Assembly: GCA_045631485.1 (NCBI GenBank)
Contig: JAZQUU010000034.1
Span: 1-64,000 of the forward strand
Direction: 5' to 3'
Origin: SIG452 sp045631485
GTDB lineage: Bacteria; Bacillota; Clostridia; UMGS1840
Length of the DNA: 64,000 nt
Below the pieces are notes generated by a model. That model was not told the origin of the DNA. It searched no databases and saw only the letters and a list, made by a program, of their open reading frames with translations. The position numbers and the translations under genes are program-made. Shown in pieces: positions 24,637-34,561 of this stretch; the stretch's first letter is position 1; each line of letters opens with the position of its first letter.

Positions 24637-27600
24637 TTAATCCTCTGCAGGAACATCTAACATACGCATAGTTCTCCAGGACGGATAGAAGTCTACCTTC
24701 TGGAGTTCCTCCTGATTGTCTACACCTGCTTCAGACATAATTCTCTGTGCAGATAAAGACCAGCTGGTAACGCTTACGTTATTGTTTTCCATGGTTACGC
24801 CGGAGCTGTCAAAACCGTAGGAACCGCCGGTGGAAGGCATTTTACCGTCAGTATGGTTATAAGAACCGTAACAGTTGTCAATCTGAACGTATCTTCTTGC
24901 AAACAACCAACGGTCAGTAGAAGGTTTCGCATCGGTGAACACGTTATCGCTGAAATACAGATCCTGAGTTGCCTGGTCAAGGTACAGACCGCCTCTTAAG
25001 TGGTCGCCCGGGTCGATAAAGTAGTTATCGTTAATCTGGTTGTAACCCTGCAGACCAACGGTGTAAATCTGAGAACCGTCATACATGGTCTGCATAACAT
25101 CTTCAATTTTGTTATAAGATACTACGTTGTTTCCGCAATCATCGGGAAGTGCTGCACCCCAGCCCCAACCAACAGTGATTGCAGTATACGGCATATCAGC
25201 GATATCGTTATGATGAATTTTGGAATCGCCGGTATAGTACATCGCAATTGCGGTGGTACCTAAGAATTCCTGTGCACAACGACGGAAGATGTTGTTATCC
25301 ACTTCAATGTGGGTAGAACGCTGTTTGGAAGCATCCATGGTTTTATCGTGCTTAAAGTTACCCACTACCACACCGGTACCGGAAATATCATGGAAGGAGC
25401 TTCCGGTTACACGGCAGTTGGTGTCGCCTTCTTCAAAGAGCACTGCACTGGAGCCTAAGTTTGCAAATTCGCAGTTTTTAAATACTACGCTATCAGCATA
25501 GTTTAAGGTAACCTGTGCCGGGAACATATAGCTTCCGTACCAGATTTCGCCACCCACACGCATATCGTCTGCCTGATTGAATGCCACACCGTTGGTGGTT
25601 GCATCATCATAAGCACCGTAGCGGAAGGAGATACCGTCAAACTCGATGTTGGTAACTTTGTTGGTTGCACTCACACCGGTAACAGTCATCAGACCATCGG
25701 TTACTGCACAATAGGTTTCTGCAGTGGTCATATCTTCGTTTGCGTAGGGATAGTAGTACATCTTACGGGCATCTTTATCAAAGAAGAATTCACCGGGAGC
25801 ATCCAGCAGGTCCATAGAGTTTTCCAAATAGAAGGAACCGGTGGGCTGAATGGTAGAGGTGGTGGCATCATCATTTACGAAGATGTGATATCTGGGGAAC
25901 GGAATGTAGATATACGCGTGTTCGTAACCGTAATAATCGCCGTAGGTGATTTTTTCAACGGGGAAACGATGGTTTGCCCAGTTTTTCTGGAATACTACCT
26001 GCAATCTGGTATCATCGCCCAGAGTTCTGGGGAAGGTGGTATCCCATCTTTCGATATCTACCACAAAACCGTCTGCAACATGTACGTCATTCTGGGGATT
26101 TTCAGGTACAATAAGGTCTTTTCCGGTGTACCAAACGTCACTTCTTGCTAAAGTTGCCTGGTAACCGTTTACATATAATGCTCTGGTTTCACGAGTGGTG
26201 GTAGAAGCTACCCAATAATTTTCGCCGGAAACTTTTTTCCATTTACCGGTTAAGGGTTCCCCACCGGATAAAATAGGACGGTTATCGGGGTCCTCTGCTT
26301 TGATGATAACTTTGTAACCGTTCATACCGCCCATTGTCTGGTCGATTTCAATGGTCACATTACTGCGGTATACACCGGGAGCCACATGCACCACGATATC
26401 GCCGGTCATGGAAGCATTGTAGGATTTTACTTTGTTTAATGCCTGAGCAACACTTGCTAAGGGAGTTTCGGGAGTTAAACCGTCATTGGAAGATTTCCCG
26501 TTGGTTGCCACATACAGATTCATATACACGCCGGTGGAAGAATAGGGTTTTGCTTCTGCGATATCGGAGAATACCATCACTTTTACCTGGCTCTGTGCGG
26601 TTAAGCCGCTTAAAGTGCAGGTAACGGTGGTGGAGGTGGTTTTTAAGGTGTTTAAGTTGCCCACCATTTTGCTGCCCTGATATTCTGCCACAACAACGGT
26701 GGAGTTTGCGGGCATATCGGCGGTGTTGATAATCATTCTTGCGGTGCCTGTGGGTAATTTGCTCACAGGAACATTGGAAGCATTATACAATTTCACCGTG
26801 GGACTGCTTGCTTCGGAAGCAATTACGGAATTGTATGCAGAAAGCATATCATCCAAAGAATCAAAGTTCTTTCCAACCATGGGCCAGAAGGACATTTCGG
26901 GATAGAAGATACCGGAAGTGTCACTTGCCACATCAATTCCGATTAAGGAACCGTGTTCGGATAAGATATTGTATGCTTCCATAGAGGTGGTAGCATCTTT
27001 GAATCCGTAAAGCAGGTGATAGGTTCTGCTGCTGGTGTTTTCCAGACGGAAATCGTCAAAGTAGAACACATCGCAGAAATAGGTGAAGCTGATGGTATGA
27101 GTACCCGCTTCTAAATTCAGAGAATAAATTTTTTCGCTCTGAATGGGATATGCTTCATCCTTATGCAGGTTAAAATGCATGGTTTCGTAGGAGAGATAGG
27201 TTCCGTCAACGGTGATGTCAACAGAAACATCTTTCCAAGCGGCACCTCTTAGGTACAGGTTATATACCCCGGTATCGGGAACGGTAACGGTGTAGGTAGA
27301 GGTGGATTCGTTGGCAGCGCTGATCACAGCTGCACCGTCATAAGTGGTTTTGGAAACACCGCTTGCAGAGGTATAGCTTTCTGCTTCGGTGGTAATCATA
27401 TACTCAGAATCGGTAATATTCGGAGTAGGAGTGGGAGTAGGAGTGGGTTTTGCAGTGGGAACGGGAGTTGCGGTGGGAGCAGTGGTGGGAGCAACAGTAG
27501 GTTCGGGAGTTGCCACCGGAAGATCTGCCACCTTCTTCACAAACTGCATATAGTCAGTGGAATCGTATCCTGCTTTGTCCAAACGACCAAAGTCGGTTTC

Positions 27601-29214
27601 AGAAAGCATAACGGAATAGGTTCCGATATTTTCAATTTTAATGGTATTAGCACCTTCCACAAAGTACAAGGGCTGGTCCTGATACATGGGACCGTTGGTC
27701 CAACCGGTCTGAGTCAGATAATAATCTGCATAATAGTCGCCGCTGGTCACACGAATGGTGGTGTTGCCGCCAATCGCTTTTACCAAAAGCTGCATACCAT
27801 ACACGCCGGTATAGGGAGCGTTGAAGGTGTAGGTTGCATATTCTCCGTTTACCATGGTGAAATCAGCACCGCTTAAATGGGTTTCATCCATGTGCACATC
27901 TCCGGTGATTGCATCCATGCCGAAGCCACCGATGTAACCGTTGAAAGCAGGTTCTGCTTTTACGTTACCAATCCATTTGGTAATTGCTTCGGGAATGGGA
28001 GTAGGAGTGGGTGCCGGAGTGGGAGTGGGAGTCGGTTCGGGAGCGCCGGTTACTTTTACAAAGGGCAGAAAATCTAAAGATTTTTCTGCGCTGGTAGCGT
28101 CCAGACGACCGAAGTCGATAGAAGAAACAGTTGCATTGTTGCTACCGTTTAATGCTAATTTAAAGGTGTTTTTCCCTGCTTTGAAGTACATGGGCTGGTC
28201 CTGTTTGCAACCGGAGCTCCAACTTGTAGCAGTCACGTTGTAGGTTGCTTCGTAACCATCCTCGGTGGTAACATACCAGTTTACAGGAGTACCACTGAAC
28301 CAGTCGGTACGAATCTGCATTGCATACACACCGGTATAAGGCATATCAACAGTGATATAAGCCCAGTCCCCTGCAATCATGGTGAATGCACCGTTTGCAG
28401 CAAAGGGAGCACCGGAGGATGCCTGATAGTCCACACCTGCAACAGCATCAGCACCGTTGCGGAAGGAAGCTTTGATATCTTCCACAGTGGAGGTGTAGCC
28501 ATTTTTATAAGCATCACTCAAATCACTATACGCACCGGGCCAGGTTAAAGGAGCTTCGGTGGGTTCCGGAGTGGGAGAAGGAATGGGAGTGGGAGTGGGA
28601 AGCTGCACGGGAGAATCCACGCTTTTTACTAAGGGTAAAAAGTCTAAGGATTTTTCTGCACCCTGTGCATCCAAACGCCCCATATCTAAAGCATTGATGA
28701 TTGCATTGTTGTTCCCCATCAATTCGATTTTAATGATGTTTTTACCTTCTTTTAAGTAGATAGGCTGGTCCTGTAAACAACCGGAGCTCCAGCTGGGGGA
28801 GGTCAGATTGAACTGTGCCAGGTAATCTTCGTCGGTGGTAACGTGAACGGTGGTAGTGCCGTCGCCGCCAATCCATGCTGTGGACATCTGCAACGCATAC
28901 ACACCGGTGTAGGGAGCGGTAATTTCATAGTAACCCCAGTCACCCACTACCATGGTGAAGGAACCGTCTGCCCCAAAGGGAGCACCGGAGGATGCCTGAT
29001 AGTCAACCCCGGCAACCGATTCGGTACCGTTAGATTTTGTGAAAGTGGTTAAACCGTAGTACTCACCCACATAGCCGTTTCTGTAGGAAGCGTCTAATGA
29101 GCTGAACTTACCGGTCCAGGTGGGGGTTGCCGCAGAAGCGGGCACTACCATTACGCTTGCCAGCATAGAAATCAACAAGCAGAATGATAATAATTTTTTC
29201 AATGCAATTTTCAA
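24637..29214 (-). CDS. Secreted four-CBM right-handed beta-helix protein, TTG start (1,525 aa)
   Basis: The start is read as TTG 29214 because AAGGAGG lies eight bases upstream and a signal peptide KIALKKLLSFCLLISMLASV ... ASAA follows; no ATG is suitably placed. Three related CBM6/35-like modules at about 30-195, 217-385 and 407-560 (marks: VAGVDYQASSGAPF, PYTGVYAMQ, SSGCKQDQPMYFKAGKNTFK, FGRLDATSAEKSLDFLPFVK) are separated by Pro/Thr linkers. A fourth CBM follows (about 600-740), then the helical mini-domain, an Ig-like part, and the beta-helix from about 895 with YVATNGKSSNDGLTPETPL, YTAITVGWGWG (about 1347) and DGSQIYTVG. Probable extracellular polysaccharide-degrading or binding enzyme; the many CBMs suggest binding to an insoluble glycan. 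Confidence 0.82.
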   Translation of the reverse strand: MKIALKKLLSFCLLISMLASVMVVPASAATPTWTGKFSSLDASYRNGYVGEYYGLTTFTKSNGTESVAGVDYQASSGAPFGADGSFTMVVGDWGYYEITAPYTGVYALQMSTAWIGGDGTTTVHVTTDEDYLAQFNLTSPSWSSGCLQDQPIYLKEGKNIIKIELMGNNNAIINALDMGRLDAQGAEKSLDFLPLVKSVDSPVQLPTPTPIPSPTPEPTEAPLTWPGAYSDLSDAYKNGYTSTVEDIKASFRNGADAVAGVDYQASSGAPFAANGAFTMIAGDWAYITVDMPYTGVYAMQIRTDWFSGTPVNWYVTTEDGYEATYNVTATSWSSGCKQDQPMYFKAGKNTFKLALNGSNNATVSSIDFGRLDATSAEKSLDFLPFVKVTGAPEPTPTPTPAPTPTPIPEAITKWIGNVKAEPAFNGYIGGFGMDAITGDVHMDETHLSGADFTMVNGEYATYTFNAPYTGVYGMQLLVKAIGGNTTIRVTSGDYYADYYLTQTGWTNGPMYQDQPLYFVEGANTIKIENIGTYSVMLSETDFGRLDKAGYDSTDYMQFVKKVADLPVATPEPTVAPTTAPTATPVPTAKPTPTPTPTPNITDSEYMITTEAESYTSASGVSKTTYDGAAVISAANESTSTYTVTVPDTGVYNLYLRGAAWKDVSVDITVDGTYLSYETMHFNLHKDEAYPIQSEKIYSLNLEAGTHTISFTYFCDVFYFDDFRLENTSSRTYHLLYGFKDATTSMEAYNILSEHGSLIGIDVASDTSGIFYPEMSFWPMVGKNFDSLDDMLSAYNSVIASEASSPTVKLYNASNVPVSKLPTGTARMIINTADMPANSTVVVAEYQGSKMVGNLNTLKTTSTTVTCTLSGLTAQSQVKVMVFSDIAEAKPYSSTGVYMNLYVATNGKSSNDGLTPETPLASVAQALNKVKSYNASMTGDIVVHVAPGVYRSNVTIEIDQTMGGMNGYKVIIKAEDPDNRPILSGGEPLTGKWKKVSGENYWVASTTTRETRALYVNGYQATLARSDVWYTGKDLIVPENPQNDVHVADGFVVDIERWDTTFPRTLGDDTRLQVVFQKNWANHRFPVEKITYGDYYGYEHAYIYIPFPRYHIFVNDDATTSTIQPTGSFYLENSMDLLDAPGEFFFDKDARKMYYYPYANEDMTTAETYCAVTDGLMTVTGVSATNKVTNIEFDGISFRYGAYDDATTNGVAFNQADDMRVGGEIWYGSYMFPAQVTLNYADSVVFKNCEFANLGSSAVLFEEGDTNCRVTGSSFHDISGTGVVVGNFKHDKTMDASKQRSTHIEVDNNIFRRCAQEFLGTTAIAMYYTGDSKIHHNDIADMPYTAITVGWGWGAALPDDCGNNVVSYNKIEDVMQTMYDGSQIYTVGLQGYNQINDNYFIDPGDHLRGGLYLDQATQDLYFSDNVFTDAKPSTDRWLFARRYVQIDNCYGSYNHTDGKMPSTGGSYGFDSSGVTMENNNVSVTSWSLSAQRIMSEAGVDNQEELQKVDFYPSWRTMRMLDVPAED

Positions 29215-29292
29215 AGGAAAATCCTCCTTCAAACGATAAACGTTTGTGTTTTAGTATCGGACAAAGATTAGCAGGTCCGACCGGATTTTGTC

Positions 29293-32200
29293 TTAATCAA
29301 TGATAGCATCATCGGGAATGTGGAACATGGGAATTGTGCGCCAAGCAGGATAGTAATCAACTTGTGCGGCACGGTCCTTATCTTCCACACCGGCTTCTGC
29401 CATAATTCTTAATGCTGTGGTTTTCCAAGATGTCTGATTGATGTAGTTGGTACCATAGCTCACACCGGAAGTATCCATGGGGAAGGTGGCAAATCTTCTC
29501 GGGTCACCACCATCGGTGTGGTTATAAGCTGCATAGTTGTCATTTAAATTTACATATTTTCTTGCAAAGAGCCAGAAGTCACCGGAATTGTTTGCTTTTT
29601 GTACCACGTTATCAGTCATTGCGATGTAACCGGTACCTTCGTCAAAGTAAACACCGCCGCGACGGTAGTTACCCGGGTCAATTAGGTAGTTATCATTTAA
29701 ATGCATATTTTTCTGGTCGCCTAAGGTGTAAATCTGAGCACCGTCATCCAACACCTGGCAAACCTCTTCAATTTTATTGTAGGAAACAATGTGATTACCG
29801 GTGTCGCCGGGTTCGTAGTATCCCCAACCCCAACCGATACAGATGCCGCTGTAAGGTAGGTATTTGATGTCATTATGATGCACATTTACGGAATCCACAT
29901 AATATGCTGCAACTGCAGGCAGATTCATAAATTCCTGTGCAATTCGGCGGAACACGTTGTTGCCGATTTCAATGTTCTTACAACGGCCGCCACCGGAGTA
30001 GTTACTGTTGTGAGTGAAATTGGAAACGGAAACGCCGCCGCCGGAAATATCGTGGAAATCGCAGTTTACCACTTTGGAATTGGTAACACCTTCTGTAAGA
30101 TACATTGCAGAGGAGCCTAAGTTTGCAAATTCGCAACCGTCAAACACAACGGAATCTGCAAAGGCTACCTGAATCTGAGAATGCATCAAATGCTGAGAAT
30201 AACCGGTTGCGGTACCGCGGCGAAGTTCATCTGTCTGGTTAAATGCTGCACCGTAGGTGGTGGCATCATCCCAGGCACCGTGTTTAAAGGAAATGTTTTT
30301 AAATTCCACATTTTCCACACGGTTTGTGGAAGAAGATCCCTGAACGGTCAATAAACCGTCGGTTACTGCACAATAGGTTTCTGCAGTGGTCATATCCTCA
30401 TTGGCATAAGGATAATAATACATTTTGCGGTTGGCTTTGTCAAAATAGAACTCGCCGGGCTCATCTAAAAGCGCCATAGCGTTTTCTAAGTAGAAGTCTC
30501 TGCCTTCCAAAGGTTGCACTGTGGAGGTGTGACCGCTTAACAACAAGGCATTGTAATACGGATAGGTTGCATTGATGTAGGCATAGCTGGAATCGTAAGT
30601 CACGCTGTCAATGGGGAATCGCTGATTTGCCCAGGCTAAGTTGTAAACCATCTGCAATCTGGTTTCCCCTGCCAGATCTTTGGGAAAATTAGGATAACTG
30701 GAAAGACTTACTTTTAGCCCGTCGGCAACATGGTATTCATTTTTCGGACTGGTGGGGGTGATGTATTCCCCATCGTAAACATTACTGCTTCTTGCCAGCA
30801 CCGCCTGATAACCGTTCACATACAGGGCTCTGGTTTCACGGGTGGTGGTGGTTGCTACCCAGTAATTCTTGCCGGAAACCCTGGACCATTTTCCGGTTAA
30901 GGGTTCCCCACCGGAAAGAATGGGTCTGTTATCCGGATCATCTCCCTGAATGATCACCTTGTAACCATTCTGACCGCCCATAGTGGGTTCGATGTTGATG
31001 GTTACATTGCTGCGGTACACACCGGGTGCCACGTGAATGATAATATCCCCGGTCATAGCGGAGTTTACGGATTTCACTTTGGTTAAGGCTTGTGCCACAG
31101 TTGCCAAAGGTGCATCGGGAGAGGTTCCTGCATTGGAGGAGCTGCCGCCGGGTGCCACATAGAAATCCATATAAGTGCCGGAGGAGGTATAAGGAGTGAT
31201 ATCCTCCATATCGGTTAAGGCTAAAATTTTCAAAGTGCTTCCTGCTTGCACATCAGTTAAACTGAAGGAAACAGAAGAAGAATTGCTTTTTGCCGTCTGA
31301 GGCAGTTTTGCTAACTTGTTGCCGTCATAGATGGCACAAACTAAAGTGGTGTTGGTGGGAATATCTGCACAATCCACAGTAACGGTGGATTTGCCTGCGG
31401 GCAAGTCTGCCACCGACACGTTGGAAGCGTTTCTCACCTTTACGGTGGGATTTTCCAGTTCTTCGGCAAGCACTTCTTCATAGAGTGCCTTTAATTCTGC
31501 CGGAGTGGAATAATCTTTTCCAACCATTTTCCAGAATGCCATTTCGGGACAAGCTAAATCAGCAGTGTCGGCTGCCACATCCACATAGATGTAGTCCCCT
31601 GCGGAACGCAGTGCTTCATACATTCCCTGGGAGGTGGAAATATCTTTGATTCCGTAAAGAATCTGATATTCTTTGGAGTAGGTATCTTCTAAAGTGAAGG
31701 AATCAAAATAGTAGGTATCACAGTAGAAGGTGAATCCAATGGTATGTGTTCCTTTGGATAAGGGGAAGGTTGCCACACATTCTTCGTTGTAGGAGAAGGT
31801 GGAGTTTCTGTCACTCTGGAAATGAGCGGTTTCGTAGTAATATACGGTTCCGTCCAAAGCGATGTCAAAGGAAACATCCTTCCAGGCAGCGCCCTTCATA
31901 TATAAGTTATAGATGGTGTCCTCTTCCACGGTTACTGAATAAGTAACACTGGATTCGGAAGTTGCGGTTGCCACAGAAGCACCGTTGTAGGTGGTTTTGG
32001 ACAAGCTTCCGGATTTATAATTTTCTCCCTCATACACCGTTCTCATCGCTCTGTCGGAAACATCGGGGTTTACCGGATTGGGAGTCGCAGTGGGAGCCAC
32101 GGTGGGAATGGGTGTATTGGTGGGAGCAGGAGTTGCGGTGGGGGTTGCAGTAGGAGTCGGCGTTTCGGTGGGAACAGGAGTTGCGGTGGGTTCGTCATCT

Positions 32201-34170
32201 TCACTTAACACTTTTAAATTCTGCAGATTAATCTGAGAACCCCATGTTTCGTGGTTTTTAATCCCATCGGAACCATCTGTCATAGACATTCTTAAGCCGT
32301 AAACAGCCGCAGTATTGGAACCGGTGTTCTTCACGGTTACAATGTTGGTGCCTTCTCTTAAGAACAGAAATTCCATATCCTGCTGTGCGGAATCTGCCCA
32401 ACAGGTTGTCTGCCAGCTGTTACTTAAGGATTTATTCAATTCGGCATAAAAGCCGGTATCGGAAGACAATCGGAAGGTGTGAACCTTGTTATCGCAAACA
32501 TTTAAGTAGGGATAAACAATCCCTGCCCCGTTTTTGGAAACTTCCGCCTGCAAGGTAACACTTGCACCTGGAGCTAATTCCACATACTGACCTGCAGTAT
32601 CGGTTTTTGTACTGTAAGAACCGGAACCGCCAATCACATAGCTGTGAATACCGGTTGCGGTGCGTTCCCCAAAATAGGTATGCTCGGTAGCATAAGGAAT
32701 GAAGGAAGTCTGCACATTGGAGAGCTTACTCATTCCGTTATTGCTCAACTTGTTGATGGTGGGGGTGATATTGGTTTTACTTACGGAAAGTTTATTTTCC
32801 CCTTTGATCAGATAAATCACCTTGCCGTTTAAGAAACTGGTAGTCGCGGTAGAGCCGGTTTCGGCAGTGGTGGTCAAGGTGTTGGTAGTGCTGATGGAAT
32901 ATACCCCTGCATAAGGAGCATCATAGATATACACGCCCGCCGGTGTTGCTGTGGGAGCCGGTGTAGCGGTAGGTTTCACCGTCGGTGTAGGTGTTGCAGT
33001 AGGCTTCACCGTAGGAGTAGGGGTAGGAGTAGGAGTAGGAGTTGCGGTTGGTTTTACTGTGGGAGTGGGTGTGGGCTTCACAGTAGGAGTGGGAGTGTTT
33101 GCAGGTGCCTTGGTGGGAGTGGGTGTGGGGCAGAATGTGGGAGTTGCGCCTTCTGCCGGCATATCGGAAACTTTTCTTACCAGAGGCAGAAAATCCAAAG
33201 AATCATAACCGGTGGCATCCAAACGGCCAAAATCGTAATCGGTCACCGTGAAGGTGGTATCACCCACATTGGAGATGACAATGGTGTTTACGCCTTTTTT
33301 AAAGTACATAGGCTGATCCTGCAAGTTATCGGGAATATTGGACCAACCTGTATATTCCATAAAGAATTCTGCGTAATAGTCACCGGACACTGCACGGATA
33401 ACGCCGGTTCCATCTGATAACTCGGAAAGAAACAACTGCATTGCATACACGCCGGTATAGGGAGCGTTAAAGGTGTAGGTGCCGTAATCGCCGGGTTCCA
33501 TCGTAAAGGAACCGCTACTGATGTTGATAGCACTTCCGGAATAATCTCCGCTAAAGTCGGTGGCGGTGAAAGCTCCTATGTAGCCATTAAAGCCGGCTTC
33601 CCAGTCTGCTTTTCCCCACCAGGTGATGGTTTCTTCTTCCACATAGTCGGATTCTGAGCCGCTACCAACGGAAGAAGACAAAATCAGTTCACGGTAGTTA
33701 AAATAATTACCGTTATTTTTTATGATAATTTCGTTCACGCCTTGATTTAAGGGGAAGGAAACCAAATTTTCCAAATCAGTAAAATTCAAGGTGCCGGAAG
33801 TGGAAGGCAAGGTCACACTATACGCTTTGCCGTTCACCGTCACGGTGATGGAAGTTCTGGAGGAGGTTGCCGCATCTAAGGTTAAAGAATAGGTGCCTGC
33901 GTTTTCCACATTTACGCGGTAGGTCAGCCATTCGGAATTGAGCATTTCCACAAAGGTGCCGTAGTTTCCGCTGTAAACCTCCACGGGGTAGTATTTTTTT
34001 AAGTACCAGGTCTGGTCGAAGCCGTTGGGAGAGGTGTCACCATACTCCCCTTTGGTCAAACTGAAGTCGGTTGCTAAGATATGAATTTCGGTATAGGCGA
34101 ACGCTGTGAGTGATGCAAGCATACTACATAGCATTGCAATTACAAGAATTGCAGACAATAATTTTTTCAT
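29293..34170 (-). CDS. Secreted five-module right-handed beta-helix protein (1,625 aa, largest in window)
   Basis: Signal peptide 1-25 ending TAFAY. A first CBM-like sandwich (about 30-175), a module of the DYQASSG/FGRLDA type (about 185-340), a long Pro/Thr linker (about 342-408), an APYAGVY module (about 415-655), a second linker (about 658-694), a CBM of the GAAWKDVSFDIALDG type (about 705-850), the helical mini-domain, an Ig-like part and the beta-helix from about 1003 (YVAPGGSSSNAGTSPDAPL). Conserved beta-helix marks: FDGCEFANLGSSAMYLTEG, IEIGNNVFRR, YSGICIGWGWG, DDGAQIYTLGD and GGVYFDEGTGY. It thus combines modules found separately in its neighbours, consistent with module shuffling inside the locus. 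AAAGGG precedes ATG 34170. Confidence 0.82.
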   Translation of the reverse strand: MKKLLSAILVIAMLCSMLASLTAFAYTEIHILATDFSLTKGEYGDTSPNGFDQTWYLKKYYPVEVYSGNYGTFVEMLNSEWLTYRVNVENAGTYSLTLDAATSSRTSITVTVNGKAYSVTLPSTSGTLNFTDLENLVSFPLNQGVNEIIIKNNGNYFNYRELILSSSVGSGSESDYVEEETITWWGKADWEAGFNGYIGAFTATDFSGDYSGSAINISSGSFTMEPGDYGTYTFNAPYTGVYAMQLFLSELSDGTGVIRAVSGDYYAEFFMEYTGWSNIPDNLQDQPMYFKKGVNTIVISNVGDTTFTVTDYDFGRLDATGYDSLDFLPLVRKVSDMPAEGATPTFCPTPTPTKAPANTPTPTVKPTPTPTVKPTATPTPTPTPTPTVKPTATPTPTVKPTATPAPTATPAGVYIYDAPYAGVYSISTTNTLTTTAETGSTATTSFLNGKVIYLIKGENKLSVSKTNITPTINKLSNNGMSKLSNVQTSFIPYATEHTYFGERTATGIHSYVIGGSGSYSTKTDTAGQYVELAPGASVTLQAEVSKNGAGIVYPYLNVCDNKVHTFRLSSDTGFYAELNKSLSNSWQTTCWADSAQQDMEFLFLREGTNIVTVKNTGSNTAAVYGLRMSMTDGSDGIKNHETWGSQINLQNLKVLSEDDEPTATPVPTETPTPTATPTATPAPTNTPIPTVAPTATPNPVNPDVSDRAMRTVYEGENYKSGSLSKTTYNGASVATATSESSVTYSVTVEEDTIYNLYMKGAAWKDVSFDIALDGTVYYYETAHFQSDRNSTFSYNEECVATFPLSKGTHTIGFTFYCDTYYFDSFTLEDTYSKEYQILYGIKDISTSQGMYEALRSAGDYIYVDVAADTADLACPEMAFWKMVGKDYSTPAELKALYEEVLAEELENPTVKVRNASNVSVADLPAGKSTVTVDCADIPTNTTLVCAIYDGNKLAKLPQTAKSNSSSVSFSLTDVQAGSTLKILALTDMEDITPYTSSGTYMDFYVAPGGSSSNAGTSPDAPLATVAQALTKVKSVNSAMTGDIIIHVAPGVYRSNVTINIEPTMGGQNGYKVIIQGDDPDNRPILSGGEPLTGKWSRVSGKNYWVATTTTRETRALYVNGYQAVLARSSNVYDGEYITPTSPKNEYHVADGLKVSLSSYPNFPKDLAGETRLQMVYNLAWANQRFPIDSVTYDSSYAYINATYPYYNALLLSGHTSTVQPLEGRDFYLENAMALLDEPGEFYFDKANRKMYYYPYANEDMTTAETYCAVTDGLLTVQGSSSTNRVENVEFKNISFKHGAWDDATTYGAAFNQTDELRRGTATGYSQHLMHSQIQVAFADSVVFDGCEFANLGSSAMYLTEGVTNSKVVNCDFHDISGGGVSVSNFTHNSNYSGGGRCKNIEIGNNVFRRIAQEFMNLPAVAAYYVDSVNVHHNDIKYLPYSGICIGWGWGYYEPGDTGNHIVSYNKIEEVCQVLDDGAQIYTLGDQKNMHLNDNYLIDPGNYRRGGVYFDEGTGYIAMTDNVVQKANNSGDFWLFARKYVNLNDNYAAYNHTDGGDPRRFATFPMDTSGVSYGTNYINQTSWKTTALRIMAEAGVEDKDRAAQVDYYPAWRTIPMFHIPDDAIID

Positions 34171-34561
34171 AGTTTTTGCCCTTTCGATGATTTTTTGGAT
34201 CGTTATAAATCATAGATGTCGCAATTCTACAGAGGAAACGTCCTCCAAAATTCTCATCGGATTCAAAAAAATCGGGAGAATTTTTCCTCAATAGAGTTAC
34301 CATACGGGGGATTTTTTGCTAAGGGTTAACATTCGGGTCGGCAGGAGCAAAGTACTCCTGCCGAGTCCCTCTTGTTTGTTCTTTTTGGTATTCGCGAAAA
34401 ATCAAACTAGAATCCGAAAACCGAACCTTAATTCTTTTTTTCATCGGGCGAAGAAAATCAAACTATATTTTGCAAACCGAACCCGACGGGGTCATCCGAA
34501 GGCGTACTTGCGTGTACGCCGAGCGATGAGGTTTGCGGAATAGAGAAAGATTTTCAAGCCA
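34171..34561. other. Operon spacer with a 10-bp hairpin and a branched repeat element
   Basis: No gene. TCGGCAGGAG (34338-34347) pairs with CTCCTGCCGA (34355-34364) without a T-run on the operon strand. At 34395-34433 there is a partial copy, and at 34451-34540 a full copy, of the branched repeat also found at 37861-37950. Confidence 0.7.
34451..34540 (-). repeat. Branched structured repeat, copy 1 (3' of a multi-module gene)
   Basis: Outer stem GCAAACC (34472-34478) with GGTTTGC (34530-34536); middle stem TCATC (34492-34496) with GATGA (34525-34529); inner stem GGCGTAC (34501-34507) with GTACGCC (34514-34520); and a small side hairpin CCC-GAC-GGG (34482-34490). It starts 22 bases after the stop of the minus-strand gene ending at 34562. 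Compared with copy 2 the second base pair of the outer stem changes from C-G to A-T on both sides, which supports a selected structure. Confidence 0.7.

Noticed and set aside
23590..33145. Regular short repeats considered as CRISPR arrays
   Set aside because: They are in-frame linker codons without unique spacers or cas genes. No CRISPR array is visible in the window.
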